Shown here: positions 19,458-28,498 of the stretch, one piece after another
Layout of the letters: each line of letters starts with the position of its first letter
Numbering within the stretch: the stretch's first letter is position 1
Assembly (NCBI GenBank): GCA_944323955.1
Contig: CALUUK010000008.1
Span: 33,570 to 97,569 of the forward strand
From: Candidatus Gastranaerophilales bacterium
GTDB lineage: Bacteria > Cyanobacteriota > Vampirovibrionia > Gastranaerophilales > Gastranaerophilaceae
DNA: 64,000 nucleotides
Direction: 5' to 3'
Made by a program: the position numbers and the translations under genes
The notes under the pieces: model-generated
The model's input: only the letters and a program-made list of their open reading frames with translations
Databases searched by the model: none
What the model was told of the DNA's origin: nothing

Positions 19458-19715
19458 TTATAATTCAATAAGTTTTTCTTTTTCCAATCTGGAAAGATGC
19501 TTTATTCTGTATTCTTCTTTTTGAGCAGCCTGTTTAGAATCAAATTCTTGCGTATATACGAGCTTTAAAGGTTTATTTGCCCTTGTAAATTTCGCCCCTT
19601 TACCGGAACAATGCAAACTGTAACGTCTTTCAATATCATCCGTATATCCGCAATACAATTTATTTGTTACGGTTAAAATCATATATACATAATATTTTTT
19701 AGAAAGTTCGGGCAT
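19458..19715 (-). CDS. GIY-YIG domain protein (UPF0213-like)
   Basis: An 85-residue single-domain member of the GIY-YIG superfamily. YYVYMILTVTNKLYCGYTDDIERR replaces the GIY...YIG signature with YVY...YCG, followed by the conserved Arg and RYSLHCSGKGAKFTRANKP. The usual catalytic Glu may be in AAQKEEYRIKHL. Small proteins of this type are putative endonucleases of unknown role. It overlaps the end of dusB by 17 bp. Confidence 0.85.
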   Translation of the reverse strand: MPELSKKYYVYMILTVTNKLYCGYTDDIERRYSLHCSGKGAKFTRANKPLKLVYTQEFDSKQAAQKEEYRIKHLSRLEKEKLIEL

Positions 19716-20691
19716 TTTGTAAAATCTCTTTTAAAATTGAAATTATTTTTTCATAATTCAATTCCGTCACAAGTTTATGACGGTATTCGGCACCGCCTCT
19801 GATATTTTTAATATAAGCAGGATAAAATTTACGAAAAAATTTAATTCCATGTTCTTCTCCTCTGAATGCAATTTGAAGGTCCAGATGTTTCTTAAGCATG
19901 GAAACTTTTTCTTCCAAACAAGGTTCAGGTAAAAGTATTCCTTCATTTAAATATTTTTCCGTTCTGTAGATTAAAGATAAATCTCCCATAGCGGCACGCC
20001 CGATTGCAACACCATCGGCCTTTGAAATTTCAAGACATTTTTTTGCAGTTTCGGGACTTATAACATCACCGTTAGCGAAATAAGGAATATCAATTTCTCC
20101 TTTCAATTTTGAAAGTTCAGCCCAATCCGCAGTACCGGAATACATTTGCGCCCGTGTTCTGGCATGCACTGTAATAGCATCGGCACCGGCTTTTTGCATC
20201 AATTGTGCAAATTCAATGAAATTTTTAGAATCCTGGCTCCAACCCAAACGAAATTTACACGTAACAGGAATATTTACGGCTTCTTTAACTGCAGTAACTA
20301 TATCATAAGCAAGATTGGAATTTTTCATTAAGGCACAACCGTCATTGCCTTTTACGATTTTATTTATCGGACATCCCATATTTATATCAATAATATTTGC
20401 TTTAGTCTCAAGTATTCGGGCTGATTTTGCCATTAAATCAGGCTTGTGGCCTTCTATTTGAAACGCAACGGGAGACTGAAAATCATCACTATATGTAATC
20501 ATAGTATCATTTTTCTGCATCAGTGCTTCGGAACTTATCATTTCGGTAGTCAAAAGACAGTCACAAGAATAGTCTCTGATTAATTTTCTAAGAACAAAAT
20601 CCGTAATACCGGCTAAAGGTGCCAGAGAAACCTTGCTTTTTATTTCGACATCACCGATTTTTAAGGTTTGAAGACTATCTTTTATCTGCAT
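19699..20691 (-). CDS. dusB: tRNA-dihydrouridine synthase (DusB-like)
   Basis: An FMN-dependent TIM-barrel enzyme that reduces uridines in the tRNA D-loop. VSLAPLAGITDFVLRKL opens the barrel. IDINMGCPINKIVK holds the catalytic Cys107, ITVHARTRAQMYSGTADW binds phosphate/FMN, and VAIGRAAMGD closes the barrel. Length 330 fits DusB. The start ATG overlaps the stop of the upstream TPR gene (TAATG), and the 3' end overlaps the GIY-YIG gene. Confidence 0.92.
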   Translation of the reverse strand: MQIKDSLQTLKIGDVEIKSKVSLAPLAGITDFVLRKLIRDYSCDCLLTTEMISSEALMQKNDTMITYSDDFQSPVAFQIEGHKPDLMAKSARILETKANIIDINMGCPINKIVKGNDGCALMKNSNLAYDIVTAVKEAVNIPVTCKFRLGWSQDSKNFIEFAQLMQKAGADAITVHARTRAQMYSGTADWAELSKLKGEIDIPYFANGDVISPETAKKCLEISKADGVAIGRAAMGDLSLIYRTEKYLNEGILLPEPCLEEKVSMLKKHLDLQIAFRGEEHGIKFFRKFYPAYIKNIRGGAEYRHKLVTELNYEKIISILKEILQNARTF

Positions 20692-22817
20692 TATTTAATC
20701 TCATTAATTCTTGCCTGTGCATATTGTCTATATTCATTATCTTCACTGCTTAAGTCAACATATTTAATATAATTTTCTTTTGCAGCTTTATAATTACCCA
20801 ATGCATCATAATCAACCGCCATTGAGTAATATGCAATTTCCATATCAGGAGCGTACTTAAGCGTGGATTTATAATCCTGAATTGCTTTTTGATAATTATT
20901 CAAAGCATCATAAGAAAGAGCTCTGTAATAATACCCCGTAGAATTTTTAGGATCGGAAGCAATTAACTTATCAAGAGCCTGAATTGCATCGGAATACTGC
21001 TTTGCATTGTATAAATCAACTGCATTTTGCATAAGTGTTTGAGAAGTTTTTGTATTTAAATATTGACGGAGTTCTTTTGCCTGTTTGTTTTCGGGGTTAA
21101 TACCCAAAGCCGCGTCTATATATATTTTTGCACTTACATCATCACCGTCATTTACATATAAAGAAGCAATGTAAACAGGAATTTCTTCATTTTCAGGTGC
21201 CAATTCCATTGCTTTTTTATAATAATTTATAGCTTCTTTGCTGTTTGACAGAGCCTGATAAGAAGCGGCAATACCGATTAAAGAATCTGCGGTTGCAGGT
21301 TCAATAAGTTTATATGCTTCAATTGCTTTTTGATAATTACCGCTTTGATATGCATTTGTTGCAGCCATATATTTATTTGCCGAATACTCCTGAGAAACAA
21401 CTTTATATTGTTCAAGCACCTGTTTATTGTCAGGAGCGATTGTTTTGGCTTTTTTTATTACATCATAAGCATCTTTATAATTTTTTTTCTGCCTGTAAGC
21501 CTGAGACAAATTAACATAAGCGTCAATTTTTTTATTATCAAGTTTTATAGTTTCAAGATAAAAATTAATTGCATCGTCAATTTTATTTGCTTTATGCAGC
21601 TCATAAGCAAATTCATAATAAGACGCCGCATCCATAGGACTGTTTTGAACGTTTTTGTACAAGAAATCCAAAACATCTTCCGTTGACATTTCTGTTTTAA
21701 GAAGCTCATAAAGCTGAGCTTTTATTTGTGCATTTTTAGGCTCAACATTTAATGCGGTTTTATACGCATTTATGGCATCTTCATTTTTTTTCAAGGCTTT
21801 TAAACACTCTGCTTTATAAACAAGAACTTTTACATTATAAGGCTGCATAGACAAAATACCGTTATAAATATTTATTGCCTGTTCATACTTTTTTTGTTCC
21901 TGATAAAGTGTACCTATATTAATCTTGGTATTAATATTTGAGGGATTAAGAGCTTCCGCTTTTTGATATTCGCTAAGTGCTTCGTTATATCTTAACTGTT
22001 TTTGAAAAACAACGCCCAAATTTGCATGAGCTTCGGCATCTTTTGGAAATTCATCAACTTTTTTCTGCCAGATTCTCTCTAAAGAACTCAGAATTTCGGC
22101 ACTTTCCGATGAACTAGCAAGTGCAGTATCGTATTCCTTTAGAGAAGAATTATAATCGCCCGCCTGTTCATAGGCTCTTGCAAGTTTTAAATGAATATCA
22201 CTGTTATCGGGAGCTTTTAAAGCAGCATTTTTATAATATTCAATTGCTTTATCATTTTTATTAAAAATCTTATAAATATCCCCCAGAGCTATATTAGCTT
22301 CTTCCGCATATTTGGAATCAGAAGCAATTTGCAAATAATCAAAAGCAGCAGCGGCAAATTCACCATTTACTCTTGAATTTTTAGCCCACGAAAATCTGTC
22401 GTCGGGAGTGATTGAGCTTTTTATTGAAGATTCCAGCAATTTCAAATTGTTTTCTATTGCCGCAAGGTTTTGCGGAGAAATTGTATTTGAAGAACCCGCA
22501 GAAAAATATTTAACAAAAAACAGTGAAGATTTTATATCAGATATCGCTTTTTTTGTATCCTTGAGGGTATTGTTATAATATTGAGCACGCATATTATAAG
22601 CATTCATAACACCGATTAAAGCAGCTCCGTCCGCGGAATTGGTTCTCAATGCTTTTTTGAACTCATTAATCGCACTGGAATATTGAGATGACTGCAGATA
22701 CTGATTACCTTTAAGATAATTAGGATTTTCGCGATAATTATCATCATACACGGTTTGCGAATAAGCAAAAGATGTAACCGAAAATAAAACAGCTAATAAA
22801 AAAGATATTTTTTTCAT
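20691..22817 (-). CDS. Large exported tetratricopeptide-repeat protein
   Basis: A 708-residue protein with a signal peptide (MKKISFLLAVLFSVTSFAYS). Almost all the rest is TPR, about 15 units such as AEAHANLGVVFQKQLRYNEALSEYQKAEALNP and DSLIGIAASYQALSNSKEAINYYKKAMELAPE. The protein is exported to the periplasm or outer envelope, where TPR solenoids serve as docking platforms. No catalytic domain is visible. It heads an operon with dusB and the GIY-YIG gene. GGAG lies six bases before the ATG but can be hidden in a leader hairpin (see the regulatory entry at 22822-22884). Confidence 0.88.
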   Translation of the reverse strand: MKKISFLLAVLFSVTSFAYSQTVYDDNYRENPNYLKGNQYLQSSQYSSAINEFKKALRTNSADGAALIGVMNAYNMRAQYYNNTLKDTKKAISDIKSSLFFVKYFSAGSSNTISPQNLAAIENNLKLLESSIKSSITPDDRFSWAKNSRVNGEFAAAAFDYLQIASDSKYAEEANIALGDIYKIFNKNDKAIEYYKNAALKAPDNSDIHLKLARAYEQAGDYNSSLKEYDTALASSSESAEILSSLERIWQKKVDEFPKDAEAHANLGVVFQKQLRYNEALSEYQKAEALNPSNINTKINIGTLYQEQKKYEQAINIYNGILSMQPYNVKVLVYKAECLKALKKNEDAINAYKTALNVEPKNAQIKAQLYELLKTEMSTEDVLDFLYKNVQNSPMDAASYYEFAYELHKANKIDDAINFYLETIKLDNKKIDAYVNLSQAYRQKKNYKDAYDVIKKAKTIAPDNKQVLEQYKVVSQEYSANKYMAATNAYQSGNYQKAIEAYKLIEPATADSLIGIAASYQALSNSKEAINYYKKAMELAPENEEIPVYIASLYVNDGDDVSAKIYIDAALGINPENKQAKELRQYLNTKTSQTLMQNAVDLYNAKQYSDAIQALDKLIASDPKNSTGYYYRALSYDALNNYQKAIQDYKSTLKYAPDMEIAYYSMAVDYDALGNYKAAKENYIKYVDLSSEDNEYRQYAQARINEIK

Positions 22818-22821
22818 AATA

Positions 22822-22884
22822 CACTCCGTTGTAACAAATATATTTTATATCAACAATAAGAATCTGCATATAGTAAACGGAGCG
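22822..22884 (-). promoter_or_regulatory. 5' leader hairpin that can sequester the TPR-gene ribosome site
   Basis: On the minus strand, CGCTCCGTT (22884-22876) can pair over nine positions, including one G-U, with AACGGAGTG (22830-22822), which contains the GGAG Shine-Dalgarno. The 45-nt loop is AT-rich. Such pairing would block ribosome access, as in RNA thermometers or some riboswitches. I recognise no known family. Confidence 0.4.
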
Positions 22885-22940
22885 AATTTAAACTGAATAA
22901 ATAAAAAGATAAAAAGAGATACTGCGGCAAAGTATTTCCA

Positions 22941-22949
22941 TGATATAAT
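22941..22949 (+). promoter_or_regulatory. Extended -10 promoter of the hydrogenase operon
   Basis: TG at 22941-22942, one base, perfect TATAAT at 22944-22949, about 40 bp before the hydC ATG. No convincing -35 is present. Confidence 0.6.
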
Positions 22950-22988
22950 TTGTACTGTGGATATTTAATAGTTTAACAGGAGTGATAT

Positions 22989-23480
22989 ATGAGCGTGGAG
23001 TGTAAAGGAATAAACACAAAACAGCTTGATGAAATTATTCAAAGCCATGGCGGAGAAAAGTCTCATTTAATAGCTATGCTGCAAAAAGTCCAGGAATATT
23101 ACAAATATTTACCTGAAGAAGCAATGATATACATAGGTTCGCATGTAGAAGGATTGTCACCCGCAACGGTTTTTGGGGTGGCAACTTTTTATGCACAATT
23201 TTCGCTTGAACCGAAAGGCAGATATGAAATAAAGGTATGTGACGGAACAGCCTGCCACGTAAGAGGTTCAATGCCCGTACTTGAAGCGGTAAAGAAAAAA
23301 ATAAACCTAACGGACGGTAAAATGACAACCGAAAACGGGATGTTTTCTCTTGAAACGGTAAGCTGCCTGGGCGCCTGCAGTTTGGCACCGGCAATTGTTA
23401 TTAATGAAAAAATATACCCGAAAATGACTCCGGATGCGGTAACGGTTATTATAGACACATTAATGAAAGAGAATAATTAA
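22989..23480 (+). CDS. hydC: NuoE-like 2Fe-2S subunit of bifurcating [FeFe] hydrogenase
   Basis: A thioredoxin-fold [2Fe-2S] subunit homologous to NuoE/HndA, 163 residues. Cluster ligands are seen in VCDGTACHVRG and SCLGACSLAPAIVI (four Cys in the usual order). In the heterotrimeric hydrogenase it bridges electrons near the flavin subunit. AGGAG precedes the ATG. The gene order hydC-hydB-hydA, with 1- and 21-bp gaps, matches the Thermotoga/Desulfovibrio-type NAD(P)-linked hydrogenases. Confidence 0.93.
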   Translation: MSVECKGINTKQLDEIIQSHGGEKSHLIAMLQKVQEYYKYLPEEAMIYIGSHVEGLSPATVFGVATFYAQFSLEPKGRYEIKVCDGTACHVRGSMPVLEAVKKKINLTDGKMTTENGMFSLETVSCLGACSLAPAIVINEKIYPKMTPDAVTVIIDTLMKENN

Positions 23481-23481
23481 T

Positions 23482-25335
23482 ATGGTAAATTTAACTATTG
23501 ATATAAAAAAAGAGCAGGAAAAAGCTCGTGAAATAATAAAAGCACAGGGAAGAAGAATTCTTGTTTGCGCAAGTACCGGTTGTTTGGCTAACGGAGCACT
23601 TGATTTAATTCAAAGATTCAAAGATTTAGGCGCTGATGCTGATATACTTACAAAAGAAGATAAAATGAGCGTTATTCCAACCGGATGTATAGGGTTTTGT
23701 GAACAAGGCTGTTTAGTTGTTATTCCTGACAGGAAACTTACATATGTACACGTAAAAAAAGAAGATGTCGATGAAATATACGAATCACTCAAAAACAATA
23801 CAGTTGTTGAACGTTTATTATATGTTGATCCTGCATTAAATAAAAAAATTGTAAACAATGAAGAAATGAACTTTTATGCAAAACAAACAAGAACAGCAAT
23901 GAAAAACTGCGGTTTAATAAACCCTGAAAGTCTTGATGAAGCAATAGCAGCAGGAGCATACAGCGCACTTGCAAAAGTTCTTGAAATAAATGACCCCGAA
24001 TATGTAATAAAAGAAATTGAAGACTCCGGACTCAGAGGAAGAGGCGGCGGCGGATTTGCTACGGGAAGAAAATGGAGAAGCGTACACCGAAACAGAGGCG
24101 GAAAATCATATGTTATATGTAACGGTGATGAAGGTGATCCGGGTGCATTCATGGACAGAAGCGTTATGGAAGACGATCCCAATAAACTTCTTGAAGGGAT
24201 GGCTATTGCTGCATTTGCTGTAGGTGCAGACGAAGGTTATATATACGTTCGCGCCGAATATCCGCTTGCTATTAAACGATTAAAAATGGCTATTCAAGCT
24301 GCAGAAGCAAGAAACCTGCTCGGTAAAAATATAATGGGAAGTGATTTCAGTTTCGAAATACATATAAAAGAAGGAGCCGGTGCATTTGTATGCGGGGAAT
24401 CTTCAGCCCTTATTGCTTCAATTGAAGGCGAAAGAGGAATGCCGCGTCCAAAAAATATACACATGGCAGAAAAAGGATTATTCAAACGTCCGACATTGCT
24501 AAACAATGTTGAAACATTTGCGAATGTACCGTTAATAATATTAAACGGGTCAAAATGGTTTGCATCAATGGGAACGGAAGGTTCAAAAGGAACAAAAACC
24601 TTTGCACTTACAGGCGAAGTTAATAATACCGGACTGGTTGAAGTACCGATGGATACAACCCTGCGTCAAATTATTTTTGACATCGGAGGAGGAATAAGAG
24701 GCGGCAAGAAATTTAAAGCCGTACAGCTCGGCGGGCCTTCCGGCGGATGTTTAACGGAAGAACATCTTGATATGCCGATGGATTATGACCAATTAACAAA
24801 AGCAGGTGCAATGGTCGGTTCGGGCGGTCTTGTTGTAATGAACGAAGATACCTGCATTGTTGAAGTTGCAAGATTCTTTATGAACTTTACACAGCACGAA
24901 AGCTGCGGAAAATGTACTCCTTGCCGTGAAGGAACAAAGCAGATGCTTGCAATTCTTGAAAGAATTGTTAAGGGTCAGGGAAAGATGGAAGATCTGGATA
25001 TGCTGGAGGAACTCGGGACAGTTATAAAGCAAGGTTCACTATGCGGTCTTGGAAAATCCGCGCCTAATCCTGTTTTATCAACACTTAAATATTTCAGAGA
25101 TGAATATATTGCTCACATAAAAGACAAAAAATGCCCTGCAGGAGTATGTAAAGCAATGAAACATTTTGAAATACGTGAAGACTTATGCAAGGGTTGTACA
25201 AAATGCGCCAGAAATTGCCCTGTTAACGCTATTTCCGGCAGTTTAAAAGAACCTCATAAAATAGACCAGTCAAAATGTATAAAATGCGGAGCCTGCATTG
25301 ACAATTGTCCGTTTAAGGCAATCATTACAAAATAG
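23482..25335 (+). CDS. hydB: NuoF-like flavin subunit of bifurcating [FeFe] hydrogenase
   Basis: A 617-residue FMN- and NAD(H)-binding subunit with three parts. An N-terminal thioredoxin-like 2Fe-2S domain (about 20-110) has CASTGCLANG and CIGFCEQGC. The NuoF core (about 140-540) has GLRGRGGGGFATGRKW for FMN/NADH, VCNGDEGDPGAFMDR and the ESCGKCTPCREG cluster. A C-terminal two-cluster ferredoxin (about 565-615) has CKGCTKCARNCP and CIKCGACIDNCP. The full domain set is diagnostic of HydB/HndC rather than respiratory NuoF. It is the likely bifurcation site where NADH and ferredoxin electrons are joined. Confidence 0.94.
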   Translation: MVNLTIDIKKEQEKAREIIKAQGRRILVCASTGCLANGALDLIQRFKDLGADADILTKEDKMSVIPTGCIGFCEQGCLVVIPDRKLTYVHVKKEDVDEIYESLKNNTVVERLLYVDPALNKKIVNNEEMNFYAKQTRTAMKNCGLINPESLDEAIAAGAYSALAKVLEINDPEYVIKEIEDSGLRGRGGGGFATGRKWRSVHRNRGGKSYVICNGDEGDPGAFMDRSVMEDDPNKLLEGMAIAAFAVGADEGYIYVRAEYPLAIKRLKMAIQAAEARNLLGKNIMGSDFSFEIHIKEGAGAFVCGESSALIASIEGERGMPRPKNIHMAEKGLFKRPTLLNNVETFANVPLIILNGSKWFASMGTEGSKGTKTFALTGEVNNTGLVEVPMDTTLRQIIFDIGGGIRGGKKFKAVQLGGPSGGCLTEEHLDMPMDYDQLTKAGAMVGSGGLVVMNEDTCIVEVARFFMNFTQHESCGKCTPCREGTKQMLAILERIVKGQGKMEDLDMLEELGTVIKQGSLCGLGKSAPNPVLSTLKYFRDEYIAHIKDKKCPAGVCKAMKHFEIREDLCKGCTKCARNCPVNAISGSLKEPHKIDQSKCIKCGACIDNCPFKAIITK

Positions 25336-25356
25336 TTAATCAAAGGATTTAATAAA

Positions 25357-27111
25357 ATGAGCGATAAGAAAACTTTATTTATAAATAATACGGAAGTGGA
25401 ATTCACAAATGAAGCTACCGTTCTTGAAGTTATAAGAAAAAACGGCTTTGATGTTCCGACATTCTGTCACAGACCGGATTTAACACAATTTGGAGCTTGC
25501 AGAATGTGCATAATTGAACAAGACGGAAAATGGATACAGGCATCTTGTACAATGCCGCCGAAAGAAGGTATCAGAATTCAAACAAACTCAGAAAAAGTAA
25601 GAAAAATAAGAAAAACAATTCTTGAACTTCTTCTGGCAAATCATAAAAGAGAATGTTTAACCTGTGATAAATCAGGCAACTGCGAGCTTCAAAAATATGC
25701 AGCAGAATACGGAATTGAAGATATAAGATTTCCGAAACTTGAAGAAAAGGATTATTTACCGATTGACAATTACAATCCGTCAATTGTCCGCGATCCTTCA
25801 AAATGTATTCTTTGCGGTGCCTGTGTGAGAGCTTGCAGCGAGTTTCAAGGCCACGGTGTTTTAGGTTTTGTAAACAGAGGGTCAAATACCATAGTCGGAC
25901 CTATGAACGGAAGATATTTAAGCCAGGTGGACTGTGTTTTTTGCGGACAATGCCAGGCTGTTTGCCCGACAGGAGCTTTATCAATAAAATCTGATATAGA
26001 AAGAGCGTGGGAAGCAATAAACAACAAAGAAAAAAAAGTTGTGGTTCAAATTGCACCGGCAGTCAGAACCGCATTGGGCGAAGAATTTAATCTTGAATAC
26101 GGTCAAAATACAATAGGAAAAATCTATGCCGCACTCAGAAGAATTGGTGTCGATTTAGTATTTGATACAAACTTCTCTGCGGATTTAACAATTATGGAAG
26201 AAGCCAACGAGTTTGTCGAAAGGTTATCAAAAGGAGGCACACTGCCTTTATTCACTTCTTGCTGTCCTGCGTGGGTAAGATATATGGAAACTCAGCACCC
26301 TGATATGCTTAATCATTTATCAAGCTGCAAATCGCCTCAAGGAATGTTCTCCGCAACAGTAAAAGAATTCCTCCCCAAATATTATGAAGGCTATACGAAA
26401 GAAAATATCATCGTAATCTCAATAATGCCCTGCACGGCAAAAAAATACGAAAGCATAAGAGAACAATTAATAGGACAAACTGATATCGTTATTACAACAC
26501 AAGAGTTTGCAAAAATGCTCAAAAGTGCAGGTATTAACTTTAATAAGCTAAAAGAAGAAAAAGCAGACTCTCCGTTCGGACAATATTCCGGTGCGGGCAC
26601 AATATTCGGAGCATCCGGAGGAGTTGCCGAAGCAGCCGTCAGAACGGCATATTATATGGCAACAGGAGAAGAACTCTCAAATATTGATATGACAGAAATA
26701 AGAGGAGTTGATGCAAACTCAAGAACAAAAGATGCAATAGTTGATATAAAAGGCAAAAAAATAAAAATCAGAGTAGTTTCAACATTAAAAGAAGCGGAAA
26801 AATCCATAAAAGAAATCAAAAACGGAACAGCTGATTTTCATATGCTTGAGGTAATGGCATGTCCCGGCGGATGCGTAAACGGCGGAGGACAGCCGACAAG
26901 TTGTCTGGATGCAGAAATAAAAGAAAAAAGAGCAAAATGCTTGTATACCGAAGACAAAAATCTTGAGTGCAGAAAATCACATCAAAATCCGGATATAAAG
27001 AAACTGTATGCGGAGTGTCTCGGAGGCAAACCCGGCAGCAGTGAAGCTCATCGTCTTCTTCATACAACATATACAAATAAATTTACCGGTTCATATAAAG
27101 ACATTAAATAA
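25357..27111 (+). CDS. hydA: [FeFe] hydrogenase catalytic subunit, group A multi-cluster type
   Basis: Reduces protons to H2 (reversible). An N-terminal 2Fe-2S ferredoxin domain (FCHRPDLTQFGACRMCIIEQ) is followed by the His-Cys3 4Fe-4S site (HKRECLTCDKSGNCELQ), two 4Fe-4S motifs (CILCGACVRACSE, CVFCGQCQAVCP) and then the H-cluster. The three H-cluster signatures are intact: TSCCPAW (about 300), MPCTAKKYE (about 355) and MACPGGCVNGGGQP (about 500). At 584 residues it matches the HndD-like group, including a C-terminal small-subunit-like tail. Maturases HydE, HydF and HydG are not in the window. Confidence 0.96.
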   Translation: MSDKKTLFINNTEVEFTNEATVLEVIRKNGFDVPTFCHRPDLTQFGACRMCIIEQDGKWIQASCTMPPKEGIRIQTNSEKVRKIRKTILELLLANHKRECLTCDKSGNCELQKYAAEYGIEDIRFPKLEEKDYLPIDNYNPSIVRDPSKCILCGACVRACSEFQGHGVLGFVNRGSNTIVGPMNGRYLSQVDCVFCGQCQAVCPTGALSIKSDIERAWEAINNKEKKVVVQIAPAVRTALGEEFNLEYGQNTIGKIYAALRRIGVDLVFDTNFSADLTIMEEANEFVERLSKGGTLPLFTSCCPAWVRYMETQHPDMLNHLSSCKSPQGMFSATVKEFLPKYYEGYTKENIIVISIMPCTAKKYESIREQLIGQTDIVITTQEFAKMLKSAGINFNKLKEEKADSPFGQYSGAGTIFGASGGVAEAAVRTAYYMATGEELSNIDMTEIRGVDANSRTKDAIVDIKGKKIKIRVVSTLKEAEKSIKEIKNGTADFHMLEVMACPGGCVNGGGQPTSCLDAEIKEKRAKCLYTEDKNLECRKSHQNPDIKKLYAECLGGKPGSSEAHRLLHTTYTNKFTGSYKDIK

Positions 27112-27127
27112 TTAACGGAGAATAAAA

Positions 27128-28372
27128 ATGAAAAATTTTAAGAGAATTTTAGCGGTTATCATTGTTATATTCTGTCTTGGATTGATAATTGAAGCAGGCT
27201 CTTATTTATGGCAGTCAAAAAGACTTGTTGATCAAGGATATCGATTTGCAAATAATGCAAAAAAACCTCCTTATCCCACAACAATGATTTCCTTTTCGGA
27301 AAATTATTTTAAACACCTTGACAAAGAACGAATTGTGCAAAATATCACGGGAGAAAATCATAAATCTCCTTCAATATTACTATTCGGAGATGTTTATGCA
27401 AACAGTTATGATAACAGTGATAATACATTTGCCCATCAACTTTCAAAAGCGGCAAAACGTCCCGTTATAAACTTAGGAGAATCAGGATGGGGCATTTCTC
27501 AAATGTACTTCTTGCTTCAAAACGAGAAAGACCTTGAAAAATTTAACCCTGAAACAATAATATTTTTCTATCATAATGATATGAAAAACAGATTAACTTC
27601 ATTCTCATTCTACCCGCATCATTCATATTTAAATTTAAAATACAAACTTAAAAACGGTAAATTAACTGAAGATAAACCTGTTTCCATACCTGTTTACAGG
27701 TCTTATGCCGTTAGAAATATAGAAAGATTTTTAGGCTGGAGAAAAGCTGCCTCCAAAAATGCAAAAATACAACAAAAGAACTTTGATCTTATACAAACAA
27801 TTTTTGAAGAATCAAAAAAACTCGCGCAGGAAAAATACCCGAATCTTAAAAAATTCATAATTTTAAGACTACCTGCCGACTGGGAAACACTGGAAAAATT
27901 AGAACAGTATAAGACTAATAATAAAATTGCCGAAATTGAATATAATATGTGGCAAAAGCTGAAAAAGGAAGGCTTTATCGTTATTGATATTACGGAATTA
28001 ACCGATATAAATATAAACAAACAGGAAAACCACAGTAAAGACAGCAGTTTAAAACCCGCAGTAACAGAAACATTCATGCCTGCATTTATAAAAGAAACTG
28101 AGCTTATAATCAATCAACCCGCAAAAAAGAAAAAAACTGCAGTAATAAAGAAAAAATCATCCGTAATAAAGAAAAAACCGGCCGTTTATAAAAATAAAGA
28201 AATAGAACAAAAATCAGGGCAGATAATAAAAAAAGAAACATTAGAAGAAGAGCAAAACATAAAAAGCTGCGATAATAATACGGATAAAACGGTACAAGAA
28301 AAAAAAGAAGGCAAATTTAAGCGTTTTATTTCAAAATTTAAACGTAACAAAGACGGGAATGTTGACAAATAA
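27128..28372 (+). CDS. Membrane-anchored SGNH-hydrolase-like protein lacking the Ser nucleophile
   Basis: An N-terminal membrane anchor (ILAVIIVIFCLGLIIEAGSYLW, about 6-27) is followed by an SGNH-like fold. LLFGDVYANSYDNSDNTF stands where GDS is expected, VINLGESGWGISQM is block II, and FFYHNDMKNR resembles block III. The usual nucleophilic Ser is Val, so hydrolase activity is doubtful. The last 90 residues are highly charged and contain three imperfect copies of VIKKK/VYKNK. It may be a pseudoenzyme or carbohydrate-binding envelope protein. It follows hydA by 16 bp with a good GGAG but has no obvious functional tie to hydrogenase. Confidence 0.65.
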   Translation: MKNFKRILAVIIVIFCLGLIIEAGSYLWQSKRLVDQGYRFANNAKKPPYPTTMISFSENYFKHLDKERIVQNITGENHKSPSILLFGDVYANSYDNSDNTFAHQLSKAAKRPVINLGESGWGISQMYFLLQNEKDLEKFNPETIIFFYHNDMKNRLTSFSFYPHHSYLNLKYKLKNGKLTEDKPVSIPVYRSYAVRNIERFLGWRKAASKNAKIQQKNFDLIQTIFEESKKLAQEKYPNLKKFIILRLPADWETLEKLEQYKTNNKIAEIEYNMWQKLKKEGFIVIDITELTDININKQENHSKDSSLKPAVTETFMPAFIKETELIINQPAKKKKTAVIKKKSSVIKKKPAVYKNKEIEQKSGQIIKKETLEEEQNIKSCDNNTDKTVQEKKEGKFKRFISKFKRNKDGNVDK

Positions 28373-28411
28373 TTTTGTCAGCGTTAATCTAAAAAAGAAA
28401 AGAGAAAGTTA

Positions 28412-28498
28412 ATGTTTACAAACGTACAAATGATGATGAATATGATGATGTGCATGCAAGACTTTAAGTCAGGCAGTCATTATTTGTTGCGAATGTGA
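28412..28498 (+). CDS. 28-codon Met-rich mini-ORF, possible leader peptide
   Basis: Reads MFTNVQMMMNMMMCMQDF and onward to a TGA. Nine of 28 codons are ATG, seven of them within codons 7-15. AGAGAAAG lies just upstream as a possible ribosome site. It ends 20 bp before a terminator hairpin and covers one arm of a competing hairpin, as classical attenuation leaders do. No methionine gene follows, so the amino-acid logic is unproven. It could also be an ordinary small protein. Confidence 0.35.
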   Translation: MFTNVQMMMNMMMCMQDFKSGSHYLLRM

